A stretch of DNA of 64,000 bases. Source: Chitinimonas arctica. GTDB taxonomy: Bacteria > Pseudomonadota > Gammaproteobacteria > Burkholderiales > Chitinimonadaceae. The stretch lies in the NCBI RefSeq assembly GCF_007431345.1, contig NZ_CP041730.1, forward strand, positions 2,356,001 to 2,420,000. The letters are read 5' to 3'. Both the position numbers and the translations under genes were made by a program. The notes under the pieces are model-generated. The model saw nothing but the letters and a program-made list of their open reading frames with translations. It made no database searches and had not been told where the DNA came from. This document shows positions 46,026 through 55,946 of this stretch, piece by piece (within the stretch, counting starts at the first letter, position 1; each line of letters starts with the position of its first letter).

Positions 46026-48179
46026 CTACTTCGGCTGGTAGGCCGCCACCCCCATCCGCCACAGGAAGAAACTCCATACATCGGCGCTTTCCGCCACCTG
46101 CTGGCTCTTGGTCGAACCCATGCCGTGGCCACCGTCATAGTCCACCCGCAAGATCACCGGCTTGTGGCTGTTGCTGGCAGCCTGTAGCCGGGCGGCCAGC
46201 TTGGCCGGCATCCAGGCATCGACGCGCGGGTCGTTGGCGCCGGTGGTGACGATCACGGCCGGATAGGCCACCCCATCCTTGATGCGATGGTAAGGACTGT
46301 TCGGCAGCATGGCGCGGAAATCGGCCTCGCGGGTCACGGTGCCGAATTCGGCGATATTGGGCGGGCCATTGGGCGTCAGCTCCATGCGCAGCATATCGGA
46401 GATTCCCACCGCGCTTTGCGCCGCGGCGAACAATTCCGGCCGGGCGGTAATGGCACCGCCGATGGTGATCCCACCGGCGCTTCCGCCGGTACCGGCCAGC
46501 CGTGCCGGGGAGGTATAACCCTCTTTCACCAGGTAGTCGGCACAGGCGATAAAGTCCTTGGCGGTATTGGCCTTGGTCTGGATATAGCCGGCACGATGCC
46601 AAGCCTCGCCGAACTCGCCGCCGCCACGGACATGGCAGACGGCGATGACCCCGTCCTGCTCCAGCCAGGCCAGCCGGGTCGCGCTGAAGCGCGCTTCCAT
46701 GGTGATACCGTAAGCGCCATAGCCGCTCAGGATGGTGGGATGGCTACCATCCCGCTTGATGGCTTTGGCGGCGATCAAGGACAAAGGCACTTCGACGCCG
46801 TCGTGGCTCTTTACCATCACCCGCTTGGCGGCATAGTCCTTGAAGTCGACGGCCAAGGGCTTGATCAGGCCGGTATCCGCCAGCTTGCCCTTCCCGTTCA
46901 AAGCGAGCACCCGCGGCGAAGCGACCCATGATTCCAGCCTCAATAAGGCGCCCGGCCTGGTCGGGTCGGTGGACAGATCACGTATCGTACCCTGCACGGG
47001 CAAAGCCATTTCGCGTGCCTTACCGCCGTGGACCAGCTTGATCAGCTTATCCACGCCACCTTCGCTGGCACGGATATATAGCGCGTCGCGCGCTACCGCC
47101 ACCTCGCGTAGCACGGCCGGGCTCTCCGCCAAGACGGTTTTCGCCTTGGCAAGCTCGGGATGGTGCAGGTCCAGCGCCAGCAGCTTGCCGCGCGGCGCAT
47201 CCAGATTGGACCTCAGATAGAGCGTATCGCCATGCAGCCAGGCGCCCGCCACCTTGTCGGCCGGCGTCACGATGCGCTGCCAGGGCGTGGCCGATCCGTT
47301 CAGCTTGGCCAGCGGTGCGATATAGTAGGAATGTTCGACGGCATCGCCGTGCAGGACTTCGGCCAGCACGAAATGCGAACCGGGCACGGTATCGAGGTGC
47401 ACGATATCGGCGATATCGAAGGGCCGGGCGGGATCGAGGCCATAGCCCAACAGACCGGTATCGCTCGCCACCGGGGTGCCCAGCTTGTGCAGATAGGTCG
47501 CGCTCTTGTTGTAGCGCTCCCGTTCGCCCTTGGCATCGGCCGGCGGCAGGCGGTTGTAGAAAAAGCCGCTGCCATCGTGCAACCAACCCAACTCGCTATT
47601 CAAGCCGGCGCCGTCGATACGCTCGGGCAGCCACTTGCCGCTGGCGAGCTCCAGCAGGCGCAATTCGCTGTCTTCCGAACCACCGGCCGACACCCCTACC
47701 GCGACCAGGCGACCGTCGGGCGAGGGCGAGTACCAATCGATGGCGACATGGGCGGCGGCGCTCCCCAGCGTGTCGGGATCGAGCAGGAGCCGCTCGCCCT
47801 TGCCATCGTGCATATATAGACGGCGACCGTCCTTGCCCGGCTCGGTCTTCAGGTAAAACCGCCTGCCCGCCGCTTGCTCGATCCCGCCCACGCTGGCGCC
47901 GGCATCGGCCAAGGCGGTCAAGCGCTGCCTCAATGCCGCCCGGCCCGGAATAGTCGCCAGCATGGAATCGGCATAGTTGGCCTGGGCTTTCAGCCAATCG
48001 CGGAATTCGGCGCTTTTCATATCCTCCAGCCAGCGATACGGATCGGTGATCTTGGTGCCGAAGTAGTCCTCCACCACCGGTTTGATCGGGGTCGCCGGCG
48101 GACCGGACAGGCTGGGCATCGATGTGGCGAAGGCGGTGGAGGACAGCAAGAGCGCAAGCAAGGTGCAACGATAGGGCAT
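46026..48179 (-). CDS. Secreted prolyl oligopeptidase-family serine peptidase
   Basis: A 717-residue S9A-type peptidase that cleaves short peptides after proline. It has a signal peptide (MPYRCTLLALLLSSTAFA), the N-terminal hook PVVEDYFGTKITDPYRWLED, a beta-propeller region, and a C-terminal alpha/beta hydrolase domain with nucleophile S567 in AGTGGSAGGITIGG. The likely aspartate and histidine lie in VTTGANDPRVDAW and YDGGHGMG. The signal peptide implies periplasmic or extracellular action, which is less usual for this family. Confidence 0.92.
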   Translation of the reverse strand: MPYRCTLLALLLSSTAFATSMPSLSGPPATPIKPVVEDYFGTKITDPYRWLEDMKSAEFRDWLKAQANYADSMLATIPGRAALRQRLTALADAGASVGGIEQAAGRRFYLKTEPGKDGRRLYMHDGKGERLLLDPDTLGSAAAHVAIDWYSPSPDGRLVAVGVSAGGSEDSELRLLELASGKWLPERIDGAGLNSELGWLHDGSGFFYNRLPPADAKGERERYNKSATYLHKLGTPVASDTGLLGYGLDPARPFDIADIVHLDTVPGSHFVLAEVLHGDAVEHSYYIAPLAKLNGSATPWQRIVTPADKVAGAWLHGDTLYLRSNLDAPRGKLLALDLHHPELAKAKTVLAESPAVLREVAVARDALYIRASEGGVDKLIKLVHGGKAREMALPVQGTIRDLSTDPTRPGALLRLESWVASPRVLALNGKGKLADTGLIKPLAVDFKDYAAKRVMVKSHDGVEVPLSLIAAKAIKRDGSHPTILSGYGAYGITMEARFSATRLAWLEQDGVIAVCHVRGGGEFGEAWHRAGYIQTKANTAKDFIACADYLVKEGYTSPARLAGTGGSAGGITIGGAITARPELFAAAQSAVGISDMLRMELTPNGPPNIAEFGTVTREADFRAMLPNSPYHRIKDGVAYPAVIVTTGANDPRVDAWMPAKLAARLQAASNSHKPVILRVDYDGGHGMGSTKSQQVAESADVWSFFLWRMGVAAYQPK

Positions 48180-48485
48180 GACATCTCCAAGTAGATAACC
48201 GCGCCGACAAGTTCAGCCCTATGGCGGGCATTCGCCTATCCAGGCCAAACCGTGGGGCGCCCTTTTTTATTATCCAGGCTCACGACCGCGATAGGCAGCA
48301 TGCCGGCGCAAGACTTTTGGAAAAAGCTACCCGTGTTTCGAAATTGAGACAGAAGGCCATCCTCTACAAGCGGGATCAATGGCTGGGCCAAAACGGGCGC
48401 GGCTTACCTGGGGGGAGATTCGTAGGGGAGGAAGCTGTCGGCAAAGGCGCAAATCACGTCGCATATTTCGGGGACCGCTCATCCT
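48180..48485. other. Intergenic region with 3' flank repeat of the paralogue pair
   Basis: About 306 bases without a supported gene. Roughly 48275-48350 resembles 50349-50425 (shared CCAGGCTC, CTTTTGGAAAAA and a TTTC-AAAT-GAGA pattern). Both copies lie about 140 bases beyond the stop of one of the large paralogues, so this is part of the duplicated unit. Confidence 0.6.
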
Positions 48486-50261
48486 TTATACTTTACCCCT
48501 ATGCTTACCGATTCTCGGCAAAGCACCATTTCGGTCCGGCGCGTTAGTCGGCGTGGCAGTGCTGCCAGCCCTCTGCCACCTGGGTTCATCAGGAGGTACG
48601 ACGGGCGGTAGGTCTTCGCGAGCAAAACCATGCTCTCCGGCTACTACGTTTGGCCCGGCCGCCTGGCTTTTATGCTTACTCCCCCCACCCTGAATATTTT
48701 CCCGTTCATCGGCTATGTATTCTATGAGTGCCCACTCTTCTTCATCGACAGGCTCGTTATCAATACGATCGCCGCTCGGTGCTTCGCCTTCCTTGCCGAA
48801 GCGAATGCGCCTGACAAGTACGGGTGGTGGTGATTTGGAAGAGACTTCACTACTTACAAATTTAACGCTCGCGACCCCGATAACTACGCAGAGTTTAATA
48901 GTCAAACCACTGCTCCACCGATTTTTCTTCACCTGTCCCATCAGGCCAATTTCATCATCCTGAATTTGACTCTTATATTCAACCGTCACCGTGAATTCAT
49001 TATTTCCCGCATCATGATTGGTTATAATCTGATGCGTATGCCATTCTTTATCCTGGCTTTGCAATGTCGAGAAATATTCATCAACATACTTCAACGCCTT
49101 GATCACGGACCCCGCTGCTCCCTGGGAAGCCAGCGCCGTCAGCATTCGAACTTGGTAATTTGACGCGCATTTCCCTATGGTCTTATCGTAGATTTGTTGC
49201 GATTTTGTATACGCACCCTGGTGGTCCCGCCCATCCGACTTTTCGCAGCCATTAAACGACACCCTCTCATCTTTTTCAAATTCCAACCACTCCCCGTCTA
49301 TTTTATGCTCAATACGCGTCAGATCAGATGCATACCCATTGATACACGCATCCAGCCCTCCCATAAAGCAGCAATCCATCTCCATGAATTTCTCCAGGAA
49401 CCTATTCCTTCCGTCACATTTCTTCAAGTACACTTCCACCATCGTGATAAAAATACCGTAAACATCCAATGGTTTATCGGGTTCATAATCACGTAACCTG
49501 AGAAAATCTTTGCTGAGTTTTTTACAGATACTCTGGAAATCCTCACCCACCAGATAAATTTTGCTCCCGTCATCGCCGATGATGACTACATCGCCATCTT
49601 CCCTGGCGAAGGTAACCGCCTTACCACTTTTCAGTAGAACGAACACCGATGTTTTACCTTCACATGCCGCCACATACAAGTCATGAAAAATAAGCTGCGC
49701 ATTTTCACAAAAGTCATTTATGTCCGATCCACACTCACCCGCACGCTCTTCTTTCAGCAATTTTGCACCATATTCGATACCAAACCATACAACACCGGCT
49801 CTCCCATGGTCCTCCATTTTGTGGATGGCCTCGGTTATATGATTTGCCAATTCCGCGTAGTAGCCCGGGGACGCCTTGGCATCTTTCTGCAACCTTTCGC
49901 AGATATCCCTGAAATTCACCCCTTTTAAAATTTCGACGTGCTTACCTTGCGAAATACGAACAGCGCCATCCACCTGGCTAAATGTAACTTTATTACCGCA
50001 AGGCAAGGAAATAGATATAGTAGGCTGATTAATCCTGTATGCCTCATGCAATAATTCATGAATAACCATCGCATTTTTGCAAAATACGTCTATTTCAGCA
50101 CCAGATAATTCAAATTCCTTGCTCAGCTGAATCAAGCCATGACCAATTCCAAATGCGATGGCACCAACCATTCCCTTCTCTAAAAATTTTGCCGGGGGGT
50201 TAGAACTGCCCACAGGTATTCCACATACTCTTGCATAGGGATGAATCGATGTTTTGTCCAT
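48486..50261 (-). CDS. Large repeat-family protein A (two modules), unknown function
   Basis: Unrecognised 591-residue protein with no signal peptide. Residues about 33-155 and 156-262 are two copies of a roughly 115-residue module. Each has a GxxxFGIxxG start, a C-x-N-A-x-x-I helix (CKNAMVIHELLHEA; CENAQLIFHDLY), a beta-rich centre with KVTFSQVDG-type strands and a closing helix (FRDICERLQKDA; FQSICKKLSKDF). A C-terminal domain (about 300-500) and a tail ending IGKHRGKV are shared with the neighbouring paralogue. The ATG at 50261 has AAGG 6 bases upstream; an in-frame ATG at 50303 lacks a proper site. GC content is low. Confidence 0.75.
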   Translation of the reverse strand: MDKTSIHPYARVCGIPVGSSNPPAKFLEKGMVGAIAFGIGHGLIQLSKEFELSGAEIDVFCKNAMVIHELLHEAYRINQPTISISLPCGNKVTFSQVDGAVRISQGKHVEILKGVNFRDICERLQKDAKASPGYYAELANHITEAIHKMEDHGRAGVVWFGIEYGAKLLKEERAGECGSDINDFCENAQLIFHDLYVAACEGKTSVFVLLKSGKAVTFAREDGDVVIIGDDGSKIYLVGEDFQSICKKLSKDFLRLRDYEPDKPLDVYGIFITMVEVYLKKCDGRNRFLEKFMEMDCCFMGGLDACINGYASDLTRIEHKIDGEWLEFEKDERVSFNGCEKSDGRDHQGAYTKSQQIYDKTIGKCASNYQVRMLTALASQGAAGSVIKALKYVDEYFSTLQSQDKEWHTHQIITNHDAGNNEFTVTVEYKSQIQDDEIGLMGQVKKNRWSSGLTIKLCVVIGVASVKFVSSEVSSKSPPPVLVRRIRFGKEGEAPSGDRIDNEPVDEEEWALIEYIADERENIQGGGSKHKSQAAGPNVVAGEHGFAREDLPPVVPPDEPRWQRAGSTATPTNAPDRNGALPRIGKHRGKV

Positions 50262-50565
50262 TGCTTGCCTTCGTCCGAATAAGACTTGTTTAAGTTCATG
50301 CATGCCCTTGCAATTTCAATAGAAAATATCGAAGACAAACCAGCTAGTCCAGGCTCGCGCCTGCTAGAGGCCTGCCGACGCAGGGCTTTTGGAAAAAACC
50401 ATCCGTTTTTCTAAATCGAGATAGGTGGCCACGCCGGATCAATGAACCGATAAGAACCGAAGAGGCCAGCTACTGAGCGCGAAGTAGGGGATAGCATGGT
50501 CGGAGCATGCTTAAATCATGCTGTACGGTCGTGGAAAATCCACCTTGCATGGCTTTGGGAAACGT
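50262..50565. other. Intergenic region between the paralogues
   Basis: About 304 bases without a supported gene. 50307-50340 resembles 52532-52570 upstream of the second paralogue (CTTG-AATTTCAAT-GA-ATATCG pattern). 50349-50425 resembles 48275-48350. The region therefore consists of the 5' flank of gene A plus the 3' flank of gene B, as expected from a tandem duplication of gene plus flanks. Confidence 0.62.
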
Positions 50566-52491
50566 TCACTGCTTATTTTCTTGCCCAACTGCCTGTTGGT
50601 CTCCCTGTTCATCAAATTGCTTCCTATGTTTACCGATACCCTCCACAGCTCCATTATCGTTGGTTACGGCGGTTGGCGCGGCGGAGGGTTTAGCCATTTG
50701 CCAGGTGTTGGACGGTGGATCTTCACGAGAAAAGCTACTTTTCTCACAATAGAAACCCTTCTCCCCAACAATAAAGGTTGCCTTGGCCGACAGGCTGCTA
50801 CTCGTATTATCGCGCCTTGCCATATCCATCTTATTTACTTCGCTGGTAGAAAGTCGAGTTGTATATTCAACCACAACTTTCACATTGCCACCCTCCGGGA
50901 TAATATCGATACTTTGCACAAGGAATAGGTTACTTGTAAGCGCGGTGAATTTACTATCGATATATCCGCCCGCTCTCAATAAGGAGAGCATGCACTTCTG
51001 ACTAGCTAAATAACCCACCATGCGTTGCTGGTACATATTACGGCATTTCTTTTTTATTCCATCAGCAAAATCCGCCACAGATTTACCTGCGTCATCTTCC
51101 GGAATTTTTATATCTTTAAAATCAACGCGCTCATTTCCAACTTCACCCAATCTATAATTCATGCGCGGCAAATCGAGTTTCAATTGATGAAACGGATCTT
51201 CCGACCAATCAGCCGAGCAACTATCTATCTCCACGAATTTTTGCACATACTCATTTCTTTCAACACACTCCCCAACTTCATATAAATCGCTGTCTTTAAT
51301 ATAAATACCATAACCACCCAAAGGGGTAGCAGCATCCACCTTGTCTTTCCTCAGGAATTCATCGCTGAGTTTTTTACAGATACCCAGAAAATCCTCGCTT
51401 CCCAAAATTGTAATATTTTCCTTTTCATCCTTGATTTCGACATTGCCCTTCTCCAGGGAAAATTCAACCGCCGTGCCATTTTCCAGCGCCACGGAAGCTT
51501 TCTTTTCCGATGAAAGGAAAGCTTGATACAATCCAGAAAAAATACTTAACGCATCTCTATAAAAATTACTTGCTGAAGCCTTATTTGCAACACTACATGC
51601 TTCAATCAAGCGCTTTGCGCCATACTCGATCCCAAGAGATAAAATACCGACACTTCCGCCCTTCTCGCCTTCAGCAAATTTATTTTTAATACTTTCCTCA
51701 AATGCCTGATGATAGCCTGGCGCGCGTTTGGCATCTTGATAGAGTATTTCACACAATCCCCGGAAACTCATATCCGGTAAAGTTGTTGATTCCTTAAATC
51801 CCTTACCAGTCCAAATCTGGACATAATCGCTACCTTGGCCAAAGCGAATCTCTGACTTATCCGCCATAGTCAGCGTTACCAGCTTCTTATTATTTTTATA
51901 CGCGTCGTGCAATCCATCATGAATGATTTGCGCATTCTTACAAATCTTCTCCATTTCTCCATTTTTCTGATGAAACAATAAGCTCAGCCATTTCGTTCCA
52001 TATTGACGCAATATATCAAGCCCACCATTTTTTTTCACTTTCTCGTTCATGGTCGCTTCAAAATCCGCATAGTGACCCGGCGCGGACGCCGCATCCATAC
52101 ATATGATAAGTTCTAAATTATAGAAATTTGTGTTTTTTAAAACTGCAACATTCCCGCCCTCAGAGATACGTACATCATCCCCAACTTGAGTAAATGTAAT
52201 TTCCGCGTTATTCTTTGTACGAACCACCGCTTCGCTTTTATTGTTTTTGTGCGCATCGTGCAATGCATCGTGTATTGCCATTGCATTATCGCAATAATCA
52301 TACAATTCCGTTCGTATGATAGTAAAATCCTTGCATAAGTCGCCCACACCATGCTCGATGCCAAAAGCCACCGCCCCGGCAGTGCCAGCGGACATTTTTT
52401 TCTCCAGCGTATCCCCGGGACCGCCACCTATCTTATTACTATCCAAAGAACTTTGCGGTGCCTGTGGGCTGCTGCTGCGCATTGCATCCAT
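50566..52491 (-). CDS. Large repeat-family protein B (three modules), unknown function
   Basis: Unrecognised 641-residue paralogue of protein A. Three modules of about 115-120 residues occupy 37-157, 158-278 and 279-392. Compare CDNAMAIHDALHDAHKNNK, CKNAQIIHDGLHDAYKNNK and the degenerate YRDALSIFSGLYQAFLSSEK, and the closing helices DAASAPGHYADFEA and DAKRAPGYHQAFEE. The C-terminal domain (about 400-590) includes VKVVVEYTTRLSTSEVNKMD, and the tail NGAVEGIGKHRKQF aligns with protein A. No signal peptide or transmembrane helix. Start at 52491 has GGAAAG upstream. GC content is low. Possible roles include secreted effector or intracellular binding protein, neither supported directly. Confidence 0.75.
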   Translation of the reverse strand: MDAMRSSSPQAPQSSLDSNKIGGGPGDTLEKKMSAGTAGAVAFGIEHGVGDLCKDFTIIRTELYDYCDNAMAIHDALHDAHKNNKSEAVVRTKNNAEITFTQVGDDVRISEGGNVAVLKNTNFYNLELIICMDAASAPGHYADFEATMNEKVKKNGGLDILRQYGTKWLSLLFHQKNGEMEKICKNAQIIHDGLHDAYKNNKKLVTLTMADKSEIRFGQGSDYVQIWTGKGFKESTTLPDMSFRGLCEILYQDAKRAPGYHQAFEESIKNKFAEGEKGGSVGILSLGIEYGAKRLIEACSVANKASASNFYRDALSIFSGLYQAFLSSEKKASVALENGTAVEFSLEKGNVEIKDEKENITILGSEDFLGICKKLSDEFLRKDKVDAATPLGGYGIYIKDSDLYEVGECVERNEYVQKFVEIDSCSADWSEDPFHQLKLDLPRMNYRLGEVGNERVDFKDIKIPEDDAGKSVADFADGIKKKCRNMYQQRMVGYLASQKCMLSLLRAGGYIDSKFTALTSNLFLVQSIDIIPEGGNVKVVVEYTTRLSTSEVNKMDMARRDNTSSSLSAKATFIVGEKGFYCEKSSFSREDPPSNTWQMAKPSAAPTAVTNDNGAVEGIGKHRKQFDEQGDQQAVGQENKQ

Positions 52492-53011
52492 ACTTTGCTT
52501 TCCGATAAGGTAAAATTTTCGCTTTCATACCAGCCCCTTGAAATTTTCAATGGAGATATCGCTGACAAGACTGCCCGTTCGATATCAAACTTGTATGCTG
52601 GGGATGTATTCCGATAATTATCGGTTATAAAACATCTCCTACTATATTTTTCTTGAAAAGATGGCTTACATCTTTCGTAAAAAATTCTTTCTTTGGTTTT
52701 ATAGAAATAATTCCAGCTGGCGTCGTGCCATCTGCGCGGTCATTACCCCGCTGGGCAGTTGATCCGATACGCCAAGCTGCACCAGCGCCCCAACGCATCG
52801 ATCTCGGGTATGTAAACCACCATGCCCCACCAGATCGCCGCAGTTCCCCGCCGTTGCCGACCACGATTGCCTTCACGCTATCGTGAACTGCACAAAAATT
52901 AAGCAAAATGCCTTCGCGACTGGCCGGCGGGCAGGTAGAATGCGCGCCTTACCGCTGGAAATCGAAGCCCTTCGTTCTCCAGCGGTTTTGCATTCCTGAA
53001 CCGGCGACCCC
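52492..53011. other. Intergenic region before dusB
   Basis: About 520 bases. The part next to protein B (52532-52570) is the duplicated 5' flank. From about 52730 to 52860 GC content rises and a minus-strand frame reads protein-like without a start or ribosome site (LVQLGVSDQLPSGVMTAQMA), perhaps a gene fragment, but I cannot identify it. The right end holds the dusB promoter and leader hairpin. Confidence 0.5.
52936..52989 (+). promoter_or_regulatory. Putative dusB-fis promoter with leader hairpin
   Basis: A -10-like TAGAAT (52936-52941) is followed about ten bases later by a hairpin: outer 9-bp stem 52951-52959 with 52978-52986 enclosing an inner stem 52963-52967 with 52970-52974, then TTTT. 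It looks like a terminator placed at the start of the transcript, 26 bases before the dusB ATG. The -35 is weak. Attenuation or transcript protection are both possible. Confidence 0.4.
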
Positions 53012-54028
53012 ATGCATATCGGCCCCTATCAACTGAAGAATCGCCTGATCGTCGCCCCCATGGCCGGCGTGACGGATCGACCCTTCCGCATGCTGTGCAA
53101 ACGGCTGGGCGCCGGCCACGCGGTGAGTGAGATGATCACCTCGAACGCGATGCTGTATGGGAGCGACAAAACCCGCCGGCGGGCCAATTTCGAAGGCGAG
53201 CTGGCGCCCGTGGCGGTCCAGATCGCCGGCAGCGATCCGGCCCAGATGGCGGAAGCGGCTCGCCACAACGTGGCGGCCGGTGCGCAGATCATCGATATCA
53301 ATATGGGTTGCCCGGCCAAGAAGGTCTGCAATGTATTGGCCGGCTCCGCGCTGCTGCAGGACGAGGATCGCGTGGCACGCATCCTGGCGGCGGTGGTGGA
53401 GGCGGTGGATGTACCGGTCACGCTGAAAACCCGGCTGGGCTTTCGCAATGGCGAGGAAAACGTGCTGCGGGTGGCCAAGCTGGCCGAGGACAGCGGTATT
53501 GCCGCGCTGGCCCTGCATGGCCGCACTCGTGAGGATATGTATAACGGCGCCGCCCGCTTCGAGCTGATCGCCGAGGTAAAGCGTTCGCTCAAAATCCCGG
53601 TGGTGGCCAACGGCGATATCGGCACACCGGAAAGAGCGCGCCAGGTACTGGCGGAAACCGGCGCCGATGCCATCATGATAGGCCGGGCCGCCCAAGGCCG
53701 GCCGTGGATCTTTCGCGAGATCGATCACTTTCTCGCCACCGGCAGCCATCTTCCGCCGCCGCGCGTCAGCGAGATCCACGCCATCCTGCTGGAGCATTTG
53801 CAGGATCATTACGCCTTCCATGGCGAATATTCCGGCTGCCGCATCGCCCGCAAGCATATCGCCTGGTACACCAATGGCCTGCGCGGCTCCAACGAGTTCC
53901 GCCAGCATATGTACCAGCAGGACAGCACGGCCACGCAGCTGGCGACCGTGGACAATTATTTCAAGCAACTGGCGCTCGACAGCGAGCGACTGGTTTATCA
54001 GGACGAGTCCGCGCGCGCGGCCGCCTGA
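53012..54028 (+). CDS. dusB: tRNA-dihydrouridine synthase B
   Basis: FMN-dependent enzyme reducing uridine to dihydrouridine in the tRNA D-loop. The 338-residue TIM-barrel protein has the N-terminal NRLIVAPMAGVTDRPFRMLC, the signature AGAQIIDINMGCPAKKVCN with active-site-region C100, and FMN-binding segments (ALHGRTREDMYNGAARF, VVANGDIGTPE). It is followed 31 bases later by fis, the conserved dusB-fis operon of proteobacteria. Confidence 0.97.
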   Translation: MHIGPYQLKNRLIVAPMAGVTDRPFRMLCKRLGAGHAVSEMITSNAMLYGSDKTRRRANFEGELAPVAVQIAGSDPAQMAEAARHNVAAGAQIIDINMGCPAKKVCNVLAGSALLQDEDRVARILAAVVEAVDVPVTLKTRLGFRNGEENVLRVAKLAEDSGIAALALHGRTREDMYNGAARFELIAEVKRSLKIPVVANGDIGTPERARQVLAETGADAIMIGRAAQGRPWIFREIDHFLATGSHLPPPRVSEIHAILLEHLQDHYAFHGEYSGCRIARKHIAWYTNGLRGSNEFRQHMYQQDSTATQLATVDNYFKQLALDSERLVYQDESARAAA

Positions 54029-54059
54029 TCGATATCATATTTTTAGGGGAGTCGAATTC

Positions 54060-54296
54060 ATGTCTAGCAAGGACCAGATCTGTTTTGCCGTGCGCGATGC
54101 GTTGGAACAATATTTCCGCGACCTGGACGGAGAAGCACCGCAGGCAATCTATGACATGGTCTTGGCCAAGGTGGAGAAACCCATGTTGGAAGTGGTGCTG
54201 GACAAGGCGCAGGGCAACCAGACCCGGGCCGCCGAACTCCTCGGCATCAACCGCAATACCTTACGCAAGAAGATGCAGGATCACGATCTGATCTGA
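54060..54296 (+). CDS. fis: DNA-binding protein Fis
   Basis: Small nucleoid-associated protein of 78 residues that bends DNA and controls rRNA and growth-phase genes. The C-terminal helix-turn-helix is intact (GNQTRAAELLGINRNTLRKK). The N-terminal part is shorter than E. coli Fis, as is usual in betaproteobacteria. The ATG at 54060 follows AGGGGAG. Downstream, 62 bases separate it from purH. Confidence 0.96.
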   Translation: MSSKDQICFAVRDALEQYFRDLDGEAPQAIYDMVLAKVEKPMLEVVLDKAQGNQTRAAELLGINRNTLRKKMQDHDLI

Positions 54297-54358
54297 CAAC
54301 CGAACACGGCGGCCGCCTGGCTGCAAACCCGGCTACAAACTCGCAAGGCAATCCCATC

Positions 54359-55921
<1,563 letters not shown>

Positions 55922-55946
55922 TCGCCCCCATTACTAAGGTTCAAAT

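Noticed and set aside
52625..52906. 93-residue minus-strand ORF upstream of dusB
   Set aside because: No ribosome site, mixed composition and no recognisable motif; treated as intergenic.
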